Shown one piece after another: positions 46,501 through 57,677 of a stretch of 64,000 nucleotides of DNA. The stretch spans positions 1-64,000 of the forward strand of contig JABYQN010000010.1 in NCBI GenBank assembly GCA_022606135.1, read 5' to 3'. The translations under genes and the position numbers were made by a program. This DNA is from Fomes fomentarius (Eukaryota > Basidiomycota > Agaricomycetes > Polyporales > Polyporaceae). Numbering within the stretch: position 1 is the stretch's first letter; each line of letters opens with the position of its first letter. The notes beneath the pieces were generated by a model. The model was not told where the DNA came from. It saw only the letters and a program-made list of their open reading frames with translations, and ran no database searches.

Positions 46501-47621
46501 CTTGGGTTGGAATTCCGGCTTCAGCTCGATGCTGTGATCCCATGGGCGTCGTTCCGGGAACCGTTCCGATTCTTGCTTGTCGAATACACGTCGGAACGGT
46601 CGATACGCTGGTGGGACCATCTCTTCAAAGGTTTGTGACCGCGTGTCTGTCGCTTTTTCGGCGAGTTCCTGAGCCTTAGTGAAACCTGCGCGGATATGCG
46701 CCGTGTCAGCTGGCTCATCCGGGTCATTGGGTACTTCAGACTTAGCCCGTTCGTCATCCTTCCTGTCTGGCACCAACCCTGCGAGCCGTGCCCCCATCGT
46801 CGTCCATGTATCCGGGATCACTGGACGATCATCTTCGTCTTCTGAAAAGAGTCTACTGGTGGGCTTGCGAAGGTCTGGCCTTTCGCGGCCAATCGTGCGT
46901 CGTCCTGCGACCTGTCGCGACGGTTTGATGGTGTGCGGTCCTTCGAGATCCTTGAACGTTACTTCGTAGTCGCGGTGGAAAACTCGAGGGTCTTGTGCAG
47001 TTGCAAGTACTCGGGGGACTCGCGTTCGGTCCGGCTTGGTGCGTACGTGTTGCACAGGTGGTCGGACGAGCGTGCAGGTTGGTGGGCATCGCGTCAAGTC
47101 GACGCGATCCGTAGTCCAATCGATCTGAGGGTTATGCTCATCGAGCCAGTCGGTTCCTAGTATGATGTCGTGGTCTCCAATGTCTGTAATGTAGAACTCC
47201 GCCCGTTCTTCGTGGTAGGACCGACCATTCTGCGAATAGATCCGCACGGTCTGTGTTGTGGTGTGTCGCACCCAACCCATAACGTTCTCAGAGCCATCAA
47301 CGTTCCGCACCGGGAACGGTTGCTCTAGTCGTCTGAGGGTGAGTCGGTGCGTCTTTGCGAATCTTGAGTGCATGATGAGCCCCTCTGCTCCGCTGTCGAG
47401 GAGGGCTCGTGCGTCGATTTTTCTGCCGGTGAAGCGTCCAACGATGTTAGCTTCAAGTGTGATTGACGGGGTCTGGCGGTTGCGAGTTGTGAAAGAAATA
47501 GATATTGATTTTGGGTAGGAAAGGGACTCGCATTTGGCTAGTACATCATATCGGTTTTTGGACGCAACTCCGGCATATCGTACAGTCCCGGTCGACGACG
47601 CGTCGACGGGACGATCTAAAA
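43474..47621 (-). CDS. Gypsy Pol polyprotein with chromodomain
   Basis: It is open from the Gag stop region (47621) to a stop inside the LTR, about 1380 codons. In order: protease L-L-D-S-G-A-E-G (about 47385-47410); RT with Y-M-D-D-I-L-V-F; RNase H with E-V-D-A-S-D-F-A and T-D-H-K-N-L-E; integrase zinc site (H-D-S-P-T-A-G-H ... C-A-T-C) and DDE core (T-T-D-Y-V-T-D, I-S-D-R-G-P-Q-F, T-D-G-E-T-E-R-V-N); a G-P-F region; and a chromodomain with Y-L-V-K-W-R-G-Y. All catalytic residues are present and no stop interrupts it. It is in the -1 frame relative to Gag, so synthesis probably needs ribosomal frameshifting. It replicates the element RNA and integrates the cDNA; the chromodomain may guide it to modified chromatin. 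Confidence 0.92.
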
Positions 47622-47625
47622 ATCC
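47616..47625 (-). other. Putative -1 frameshift site at the Gag stop
   Basis: On the element strand the sequence is GGATTTTTAG: the Gag frame reads GAT TTT TAG. Slipping back one base gives GGA TTT TTA, which continues directly into the open pol frame. The run of five U residues resembles known -1 slip sites, although the heptamer is not a perfect X-XXY-YYZ. Confidence 0.5.
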
Positions 47626-48737
47626 AGCGTGGTAGCTAGGTCCTTCAACAGCGCGCTAGCTTCCTCCCTTCTCTCCGCGTCGAGCGTGTTAACGTGCTTG
47701 ATGAACTTGGACAATGATTTGAGCGGATCTTCTTCGGCTTCTTGCGTGAGGGACGGCGTGGGGTTCGACGACGTCGATGCAACCGGTGCGTCGGACGTGG
47801 CGTCCAGTGCCCTCACTCGTGGCCTCAAGGTCTTCTGCGGGCAGTCTCGGGCGACGTGACCGGCATTGGGCTTGCGGCAGTAGAAGCAGCCGTTCGTCGC
47901 GAACAGCTGTTTCTTCTGGTCTGGCGTCAGCGGCGTCCGTTTGACTGCGTCGACGTCCATCGGGACGGCCTGGTCATTGGAAGTTGTAGGCGGCGGCGGT
48001 CGGGCCTGAGCGGGACGATCGGACGGTTGCTGTGTCCTAAAGAAAGTCTGAAAGCGCGCACCGTGATTACTCTGGCCCCAGCGCTTCTTCTCGAGTTCAC
48101 GTCCTCGAGTCTGCGCGTCGACCTCCTTAGCGTAGGACTTGTACATGTCGAGCTTGGTTGCCACCGGGTGGATGCGGTAGACGTCGTCGAGGATACCGGG
48201 GCGAAGGCCCTTCTTGAAGAAATATATCTGCGCCTCTTCGTCGTACTTGGTCTTGGGTGCCAGGATCTCGAACTCGGTGATATACTGCTCCACCGTGCGC
48301 GAGCCTTGCTTGAGGTTTTCAAATGCGACCTGTGCCTCACCCTTTTTGTCAGCGTACTCGAAGCGGATATCGAATGCGTCGGTGACCGCCTTCAGCGATC
48401 CGTACTTGGAGACGTAAGCGGTGTTAACCGCCAGTGCGTCCTCGTCCGCGAGGATTTGTTCCATTACCATCTCGGCCCACGCTCCCGCTACTTCGCCGTG
48501 CATGAAGCTGAGGAAGAGAATAACTTTCTTGCCTTCGTCACTGTAGCGCGTCGCATTCTGTCGGACGTAGAGCTCGAAAGCGAGTCGAAATCGCCGTGCT
48601 TGATTTTTGTCGCCGGTGAACGGCTGAGGTTTGTTGCCGATGTCGGCGGTTTGTATGGTGGTGGTCGTAGCGGCCATGTTGGTAGCGGCTAGGGGGGTCG
48701 GTGTCTGGACTGCTGGCGTGTCTTCAGAATCGGGCAC
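47616..48737 (-). CDS. Gypsy Gag
   Basis: 373 residues from the ATG at 48737. A central capsid-like region (F-T-G-D-K-N-Q-A-R-R-F, and R-T-V-E-Q-Y-I-T-E-F) fits retrotransposon Gag. One zinc knuckle follows, C-F-Y-C-x6-H-V-A-R-D-C, with six rather than the usual four residues before His. The frame is open upstream of 48737 to the TAG at 49197, so the native start may lie further upstream. It ends in G-A-T-T-T-T-T-A-G, a U-rich stretch overlapping the start of the pol frame. Confidence 0.88.
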   Translation of the reverse strand: MPDSEDTPAVQTPTPLAATNMAATTTTIQTADIGNKPQPFTGDKNQARRFRLAFELYVRQNATRYSDEGKKVILFLSFMHGEVAGAWAEMVMEQILADEDALAVNTAYVSKYGSLKAVTDAFDIRFEYADKKGEAQVAFENLKQGSRTVEQYITEFEILAPKTKYDEEAQIYFFKKGLRPGILDDVYRIHPVATKLDMYKSYAKEVDAQTRGRELEKKRWGQSNHGARFQTFFRTQQPSDRPAQARPPPPTTSNDQAVPMDVDAVKRTPLTPDQKKQLFATNGCFYCRKPNAGHVARDCPQKTLRPRVRALDATSDAPVASTSSNPTPSLTQEAEEDPLKSLSKFIKHVNTLDAERREEASALLKDLATTLDF

Positions 48738-49196
48738 GGTAGCTGCTGGGACGTCGTCGAGAGGGGCGAACGACGGCGGGATAGGATCGGGTGCGGGGTC
48801 TGTCGTGGGCGGCGGTGGAGACGCTTGAGCGCGGGGTTTCAGCGCTTGCTCGTGCGGTAGGCGTGGAGGTATTGTGATGAGTTGGGGTGAGGAGGGACGT
48901 GGCGTTGAAGGTGGTGTGCTGCGGTGTTCAGTTTGCGTGTCGCTCTGTCGCTGTGCGTAGCGATGTTCTTCCGGCGAGACGTACGGGTGGCCTTCGCGCG
49001 TCAGGAAGTACCAGCCGGGTTCTTCTAATTCGTCGTCCGAGTCGTCTCCCGAGAACCAGTCTATTTCTTCCCGGCCGTCCGGGGTCTCGATGAAGTACTG
49101 GCCTGCGGATTTCTGGACGTATTCGGGGGTGCGGCGCCCCGGAGTGGAGGAGTCGGACGGCGCGCGGAACCTGCCTGTGGAACTCGTGTTGGGCGT

Positions 49197-49694
49197 CTAC
49201 TGCGCGCGCGCGCGGCGCAGGTTACGCGCAAGAGATGGGAATGGGACGGCGAGGTCTCTGACGACGCGCGCGGGGGTTCGGAATCGACTTCCAACTATCA
49301 GACGGTCGTTCCGTCTTTCGATTTCGTATGGACGGGGGTGGAAGTTGTCTGGCTGACGGCGCGTGCTTTGGCACAGGATGTAGTCGACGATCTGGACGAT
49401 CCAACGACCCTCGTGATCGCGGGTTGCTACGGTACCAAAGTAGTAGTACGTGTACTTCACCTGGGTGCCAATCCTTTCCGTAGTTATCTGAACTGCCGTA
49501 TACGTGTCGTGCAGATCTTGCGGGCGACGACGGATCGTGCGAAAGTACGAGATCCACCGATCTTCGAGCGTCTCGTGTTCGGCTAGAGCGTGGGGCTCGA
49601 CGAAGAGGTGGTTGAAGGTTCGGTGGTATCGGAGCCGCGGCGTGGGTTCCAAAGCTTCTGGATCCTGGTCGTCGATGTCGAGGTAGACGAGCAT
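49197..49694 (-). CDS. Leader ORF upstream of Gag in the Gypsy element
   Basis: 165 residues from an ATG 42 nt past the 5' LTR, rich in Arg and Tyr (Y-T-Y-Y-Y-F-G-T-V, then R-W-I-V-Q-I-V-D-Y-I). It is in the same frame as Gag, separated by a single CAG-TAG, and the ~150 codons between that TAG and 48737 are open (E-T-P-D-G-R-E-E-I-D-W-F-S-G-D-D). Either this is an N-terminal Gag extension cut by one nonsense mutation, or a separate product. No homology is recognised. Confidence 0.55.
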   Translation of the reverse strand: MLVYLDIDDQDPEALEPTPRLRYHRTFNHLFVEPHALAEHETLEDRWISYFRTIRRRPQDLHDTYTAVQITTERIGTQVKYTYYYFGTVATRDHEGRWIVQIVDYILCQSTRRQPDNFHPRPYEIERRNDRLIVGSRFRTPARVVRDLAVPFPSLARNLRRARAQ

Positions 49695-49717
49695 ACACGA
49701 CGGTGTCGGAACGGGAT

Positions 49718-49735
49718 CTGGGGAGACTGTCCTAA
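49718..49735 (-). other. Putative self-priming primer binding site of the Gypsy element
   Basis: Directly after the 5' LTR the element strand reads TTAGGACAGTCTCCCCAG. It does not begin with TGG, as tRNA 3'-end sites do. It is complementary to AGACTGTCCT (10 nt) and to CTGGGGAGACT (11 nt), both lying at the hairpin inside the LTR near its likely transcription start. This resembles the 11 nt self-priming of Tf1/sushi elements. Confidence 0.55.
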
Positions 49736-50024
49736 TGTCAAGACCCGATGAGCGTCTGTCGGCAGGGCAGGCGAGGCGTCGAGTAGAGTGAATGAATATA
49801 GATATGAGTGTGAGAGTGTCAAAGAAGTACAGCAGCGCCGGACGGTACCGTAAGACGAGAAGGACAGTCTGGGGAGAAGAAGTCTCCCCAGCGACTATAA
49901 GAGACCGTGAGGGATCCGATAACTAACTATCGATGAGGAGAACATGAGGACTCGGGCATGAGGCTACTGCACGTAGGGCGTCTATCGGTAAGGAGAGCGT
50001 TCAGGCGCTGAAGAATTCGTAACA
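49736..50024 (-). repeat. 5' LTR of the Gypsy element (right copy)
   Basis: 289 bp, no visible difference from the left LTR. The hairpin is at 49869-49891. It is followed by the TCGAT duplication and the second part of F-box copy G. Confidence 0.95.
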
Positions 50025-50507
50025 TCGATCTTGCAAACGCAGGGTGCATCGCGTCTCGAAAGTCTCGTTCTCTCATGTCAGATCGACGGATGCACACCTC
50101 TCGAGGATGTAACTTCTGGACTGGTGAGTACTTGTTCTGGGACAAGGGACACTTTCTTCAAGCTCACGCTGAACATGTTCAACTTTGGTGTTCACTTGCT
50201 GCATCCCTTGCGATGCTTCCAGGTCCATTTCGCCGCCTTCAGATGGCAATCTATCCAGATCGCCGTCCAGGCACTTATCAATCGCCAGACAGGCTATCGC
50301 CGTCATCGGATGGATCACCAGAGCACCAAGGAACGATTGAGGCGGCACACGTCGATGTCGAGAACTTTGTTCAAATCTTCGTAGACACGATCCTAACATT
50401 GGAAGAGGCACTCGTTAGATACAGCCTCGGTAGGGAAGTAACACTACGACAGGCTGCATTCGTGCGCCGGGGTGGTGTTATGACAATCGGAGGTACATGG
50501 GTAACTG

Positions 50508-51063
50508 ATGATCCCCTGGACTGTGGTATGTTCGAGTTCGACTTGGAATGAATGCAAGTGAATTACGCCCCATTATGCGCATTGCGCGATTGGCATGATG
50601 TTTTCATCGAACGTTTTGTACACGTGCGGCATCACGACCCGAGGAGCTCGAGACGACTACGAGTGCGGGCGTTAAGAGCGAGATAGACTTGAGCGGACGA
50701 GTATTATAAAGTATAAAGTTACTGGCCACACAATGCTTGTCTCTCGTGTTCCCCTCTTTTCTCGTTCCTCTTCTCTCCTCAGACGAATGTCGTCCATCTA
50801 TCTATGATCCCCTGGATTGTAGTATGTTCCAGTTGTAATGAACGCAAGTGAATCATGATCCATTATGCTCAGTTTTCACTGAACATTGAACGTTGAGTCA
50901 CTGACTTGTACTTGTGCGGTACTCGTCTCGGGCTTCTCGGATCGTGGTGCGAGTGCGGGCGCTTAATGTGCGATAGGGCTTGACTGCACGAGTTCAAGTT
51001 ATCGGCCATAAAATGCTTCTCTCTCGCGTTCCTCTCTTCCCTCGCTCCTCTCTCCTTAGACGG

Positions 51064-51080
<17 letters not shown>
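50508..51080 (+). repeat. Tandem duplication of the F-box 3' end and aminopeptidase promoter
   Basis: Unit 1 (50508-50803) and unit 2 (50804-51080) both run from ATGATCCCCTGGA, in the last codons of the F-box gene, to GTCCATCTATCT, just inside the aminopeptidase start. They share blocks such as GCAAGTGAAT, GAGTGCGGGCG, GGCCA.A.AATGCTT and CTCTCGTTCCTC. The junction TCTATCT/ATGATCCCC at 50803/50804 is sharp. They are diverged from each other, so the duplication is not recent. The first copy leaves a truncated ATG-TCG-TCC-ATC start upstream of the real one. Confidence 0.75.
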
Positions 51081-53516
<2,436 letters not shown>

Positions 53517-56500
53517 GTAGTGAGCGAAGCAATGCTAGTGGGTCGAGCGGATCCCTCGGATGGTGAGATCTTCGGTTGGATTTGACTCACCTCTATCATA
53601 CGCCCGACCCTGAGAGGACTGTGATGCTCACAGTCGCACATCGCGCCGTGTGCAACAGAACAAACAGTTGCGCCTTCGGGGCATGGTGGTCGACAGTCAT
53701 CGTCATCGCATTGAACGTCGTACTACACTGCAGATACGAAGTCCTACTTGCAGATGCTCTCACATAATGATCATACATACTTTGCTTCTTACACATACTC
53801 ACTACAAGGTCCGTCTGAAACAGAACGATGAGTAGTGATGTCGAAAACACTAGAACTACTAGTGTGACCCCGGATGAGACACAGGTTCACTGGGATTGTG
53901 GATAACTTTCCTCCAGCTTTTCCGTTGGCCCTCAAACTCTACAACTACGTTATATACATAGTACTACACCCTTCTGTAAAAAATGAAGGCAAATTTACGA
54001 AGTGCTCGCAGTGGAATGACCCCAGTACCGACACACAGACGCCGGTTGTGTCACGGAAGAGTCACTGTGCCGATGCATGCCGGTTCAGTCTCCGAAGCCG
54101 GACGAAGGAGAGTGTGAGAGAGTGCGAGTGCTGCAAATCGGTAACATTTCAACTCCGCATCTGGCTCAGGTGGTTGGTGTCACGCCCCATACACATGTGA
54201 ACTTCCTCTATCGTTCTGCATCCCGGAGCCCCTCGGAGAAATATATAGAGGGCTATGAACTACTAGTAGAGCATTTCTGTAAAGTATTAGAGCAAAAAAT
54301 AATAAAATTCACTGAGCAGAGAACATTCAAATGTGTTTTGGGTGAAGCTGCTGAATAGATTGGAGTGTATTGACGCCGAATCTCTGTGGATTCTCTCTGT
54401 TATTTTTTATCCGTTGCGCAAGAGATGATAGAGTAGATGTATGTACTTTGTGCAATTGAATGAAGCTCAAAAGGAGTAGTACAGCTAGTTGTGTCGCTTC
54501 CGGGGTCGCTCGGCGCTTGTATCTCATCCCGGGCCACACTAGTATGATGCACACTCTCGTGGAGCCGCACTCCAGTCTGCGTCGAACGCGGCTCATTACG
54601 TGCCAATTGGACAAGATATCGGCCGGTGGCACTTGGGCTAGTGAATGGTATATTGAAATCTACACTATCAAGTGGCGGTCGGGGTTAGCGGGAAGTGACC
54701 GCTCGGGGTTCCTGTGCTGCGGCCCCGGACATGGATCCTAGTGCTCTCGACATGCAGGACGTTTGATTGAGCACAGGGAAGGTCTGTGTGGACGCGCTCT
54801 GGCCTGGTCGGATGCGACATCGGTATGTTGTTTTGTGTGCGTAATCTTGCCATGCTGGCTTTGTCCGGCCGGCTCCCGAGACACGCTCAGCGGACGGACC
54901 TGTGTGACAGTTCCTGGTCTGACAGGCATGCCGCTTCAGCATATGAGATTTGCGGGAGAATGGACGGCGTGGGCTACCTAGCATGTATTGAGGAGAGATC
55001 CAAACAGATAGTACATGTACATGTGAGCGCAACTCCCGACTCGGAGCGTTATCTGCCTGCAGACCCTAGCCCTCAAAGTATGCGTTTCCCTAGCAGTGAG
55101 CCGACGATGCATATCGTACGGCGAGCAGTCGGCTGTGTGCAAGACCGAAGAGAGGGGTTTTCGTTGAAAAAAAATGAATAGGCTCCCACCGGGGTGCTGG
55201 GACCCGGGCCCGGGACCGAGGTGTTGCTGTGTATATAAGGTCTAGATCTCGATCTGGATGCAACACTACGTCACTGTCCCGGGTCGCACGACTCCTACCG
55301 CTCTCTTCACTAAGGCGTCAGGCTCCTCACACGAGTGGAAAGACAACATTCTGGCTCATCTTCGACGCGAGGGGGCATCATACGGCACGGAGAAGGATCG
55401 CCTGCAGAGCGGAGTCCGAGGCCGAGTGGATTAGAGCCGTCAATGTGAGTATGTACCTTGTGTCGACACCGACAAGTCACAAGGCTATTCAAAGAGCGGG
55501 TACCTCAGTGTTGTCGTTGAGGGCCCCGGTTGTGAGTTCAACGTTCAACGTCGCGAATGACCGTGAGAGATCATGTTCATGAATCGGAGCGACCTCGAAA
55601 GGGTGGTGTTCTGCCCCTCCGACGACTGCTCGGGCTGTGGAATACCGATTCCGTCCAGATCGTCAGAGTCACCGACGACGATGGCGCCCGCAGAACCTGC
55701 TATTCGACTCATACCTGCCAAGTTGTCCAACGAGCACAAGCCACACGTCGTTCTTCTCGTCCTATCACCGCATGACCGTGTCTTCCGAGCCAGCGAGGTG
55801 TCATCGATGTCATCAGTTCCGTATGTCTACGAGGCTGCGTGAGACGCCAAGGGAGAATCGGAGCCGGAGCCGGAGCCTGAGTACAAGTTTCTTCGTGTCG
55901 CACTCTCGGACGACGTTCCCTGACAGGCAGAGTCGGACACGGAGCGCTGGATGGAGAGAACAGCGTGGAAGGGCACCACAGAGTGACGCAGACTGAGTGG
56001 AGAAATTCGTATGATCCCGTCTTTCCTGTAGCTTGGCGCCCTACGGTATCGTCAGGAGAGCTTTAGCCTAATTTGCTTCTGTCCGCTGACCATTTGGTCG
56101 CCTGAGCCAAACGTTAGGTACTAGATAACCACATCAGAAATCGATGATATTGACAGCATAAGCCTACCTGACAACATCGCGACGATAGTTAGATTCTCGT
56201 TGCTGCAGTTGAAACCAGTATTAATGGTGAGCGGCGATTCGCCAGCTACAAGAACAATTGGTAACAGGACACCAATTATCAAGAACGAGTCAAACATACC
56301 TGGAGGTCCGGCGGCCGGCGCTTTTTTGTACGGATGCCTTCAACATAGGAGAGACGAGAACTTAGAAGTTGCAGAACTGAGGATGGGTCGTACTCCGTCG
56401 GTTCCACGAGTAAAAGCGAATGAGAGTGAGAATATTTGAGTTGCAAAGCGAGGAAACATCCCCGTCCCTGATCCAAGGCGGATCGTCAGTCATTGACGTT

Positions 56501-57677
56501 GAGGGTTTAAACATGGTAGAGGGCGAGAACAAAAAGGACGAGTGAAATATTAGCACTTACTCGCAAGAGAACGTTATGAATTAATGGGTATGCAGTGTCC
56601 GGGGTCCAGCCCCGTTCGTGAACCCTTTCAAATTTTGTGAGCGTCTGAGAGCACCAGTAGCCACTGGCAGGCGTCTCTGGTACTGTACTTCGTACTACTG
56701 GCCCGGCGGACTGCCTTTCCTTGATTCGCGGTGAACAGATGAGCTGAGTGTGAGGAGAATATATCAGTAAGTAATTCATCGGTATAATGTGACGCGTGCC
56801 GACGTTGAACTCGGACTCGGCCCGGGCCGCAGATATCCGAGTTCCTACCGTCAGCCACTGTCACGACTTGCCACCACACTGTCGCGGCCTCTTGAGCGAC
56901 TTGAGTGTCTTAACGTTCTTGGTGCGTGTACATATTACGCAAATAGACGAGGTAACCGTGTGTAGCCGATTAGCCCTAAGTCATCCATCTATGTGTCACT
57001 TACCACTGCGACCGATGACAGCTTCTTCTAATGCCGCATGCGCCACCCAAGTGATTCCGAAGTCGCTCTTGGTATCCCATGGCCTTGTGCCATGCTTCTT
57101 GCGGGGCTTATAACTTGAAGCAGATGGGAGCTCCGACAGTTGTACCTCGGGGCTAGCGAGCCTCATTCTATCGTCAGGTCGTAGTGTCAAGGCGGGTAGC
57201 CTCGTCGGCTCCGGAACCGCTTTCTAGACCCCCATCTGGTCAAGTACGCCGTGCAACTGGTACGAAGTGACAGAGGATATTTCGACAGGGGGGTTACTAA
57301 ATTTTATCGGACTCAGGCGGGTCGAGTGCACACTTCAGCCCCCCACTCACACTACCCCGACCGCTGCCATATGATTACAAACTGAGCGTTTGCCCATCGT
57401 CCACACGGTCCGGGGCGGCCTTGGTGTGGGTTTTCTTTTGCCAACTCTCGGGCGGTATCAACCCGAGAAGTGTGGAATTGTAGGTGGCATTTGCTCGTAA
57501 TCATTCATACCGCCATGAGGAGCAGGGTCAAACAAAATCCCGTGTCACTCAAATATCAACACCTAATTTGCCTGGAAAAGGAAATTCTTGCAAGACCCTA
57601 CAAATACCCGACCGAGCAGCAGAAAGTTAACCCCCGTGCCCACTTTCAAGTTCTCGAACCCTCTGACAACGACGACT
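53517..57677. other. 4.2 kb region between aminopeptidase and P450, no firm gene
   Basis: Short frames only. A decayed copy of the F-box-unit 'X' segment in - orientation is visible at about 54690-54860 (GCTCTCGACATGC...GGTATGT.GTTTTGTG, shared with 63890-63990). A further shared stretch is at 54970-55060. A G+C-rich palindromic CCCGGGCCCGGG lies at about 55204. A TATA box with a 58-codon frame is at 55232-55434. The 55550-56000 and 56170-57190 stretches have readable frames on both strands without a recognised domain. Confidence 0.45.
55232..55434 (+). CDS. Candidate small ORF behind a TATA box
   Basis: TATATAAG (55232-55239) is followed 18 bp later by ATG at 55258 and a 58-codon frame to TAG at 55432-55434. 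No homology is recognised and chance is a likely explanation. It is listed because the spacing is suggestive and nothing else explains the TATA box. Confidence 0.15.

Larger units (their letters stand above)
43283..50024 (-). mobile_element. Ty3/Gypsy chromovirus (Tf1/sushi-like), recent and nearly intact
   Basis: The element is 6742 bp with 289 bp LTRs (43283-43571 and 49736-50024) that appear identical. The target duplication TCGAT lies at 43278-43282 and 50025-50029. On the element strand the order is LTR, primer site, an upstream ORF, Gag, protease, RT, RNase H, integrase, chromodomain, then a purine tract (complement of 43572-43584) and the second LTR. The C-terminal chromodomain and integrase before the 3' LTR place it among chromoviruses. 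One in-frame TAG (49197-49199) between the leader ORF and Gag is the only visible lesion. Confidence 0.95.
42207..50551 (+). pseudogene. F-box-like gene, copy G, split by the Gypsy chromovirus
   Basis: Exon 1 starts at 42207, is interrupted after 43282 by the Gypsy element and resumes at 50030 (after the TCGAT duplication). It ends at 50123 before GTGAGT. Ignoring the insertion, exon 1 is 390 codons in one open frame. Exon 2 (50189-50551) is open and in phase, but its acceptor position reads TTTGG where the other copies have TTTAG. Splicing may therefore already have been weakened before or after the insertion. The N-terminus is L-P-W-D-I-L-R-E-I-A-F-I-C-P. Its 3' end lies 0.5 kb upstream of the aminopeptidase gene. 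Confidence 0.8.

Noticed and set aside
47742..48692. 316-codon + strand frame
   Set aside because: It is antisense to the Gypsy Gag, whose capsid and zinc-knuckle motifs identify the true strand; a composition shadow.
56170..56305. Possible secreted or membrane protein on the - strand (hydrophobic stretch followed by N-T-G-F-N-C-S-N-E-N)
   Set aside because: A short hydrophobic frame with no family match, no supportable exon structure and stops on both sides.
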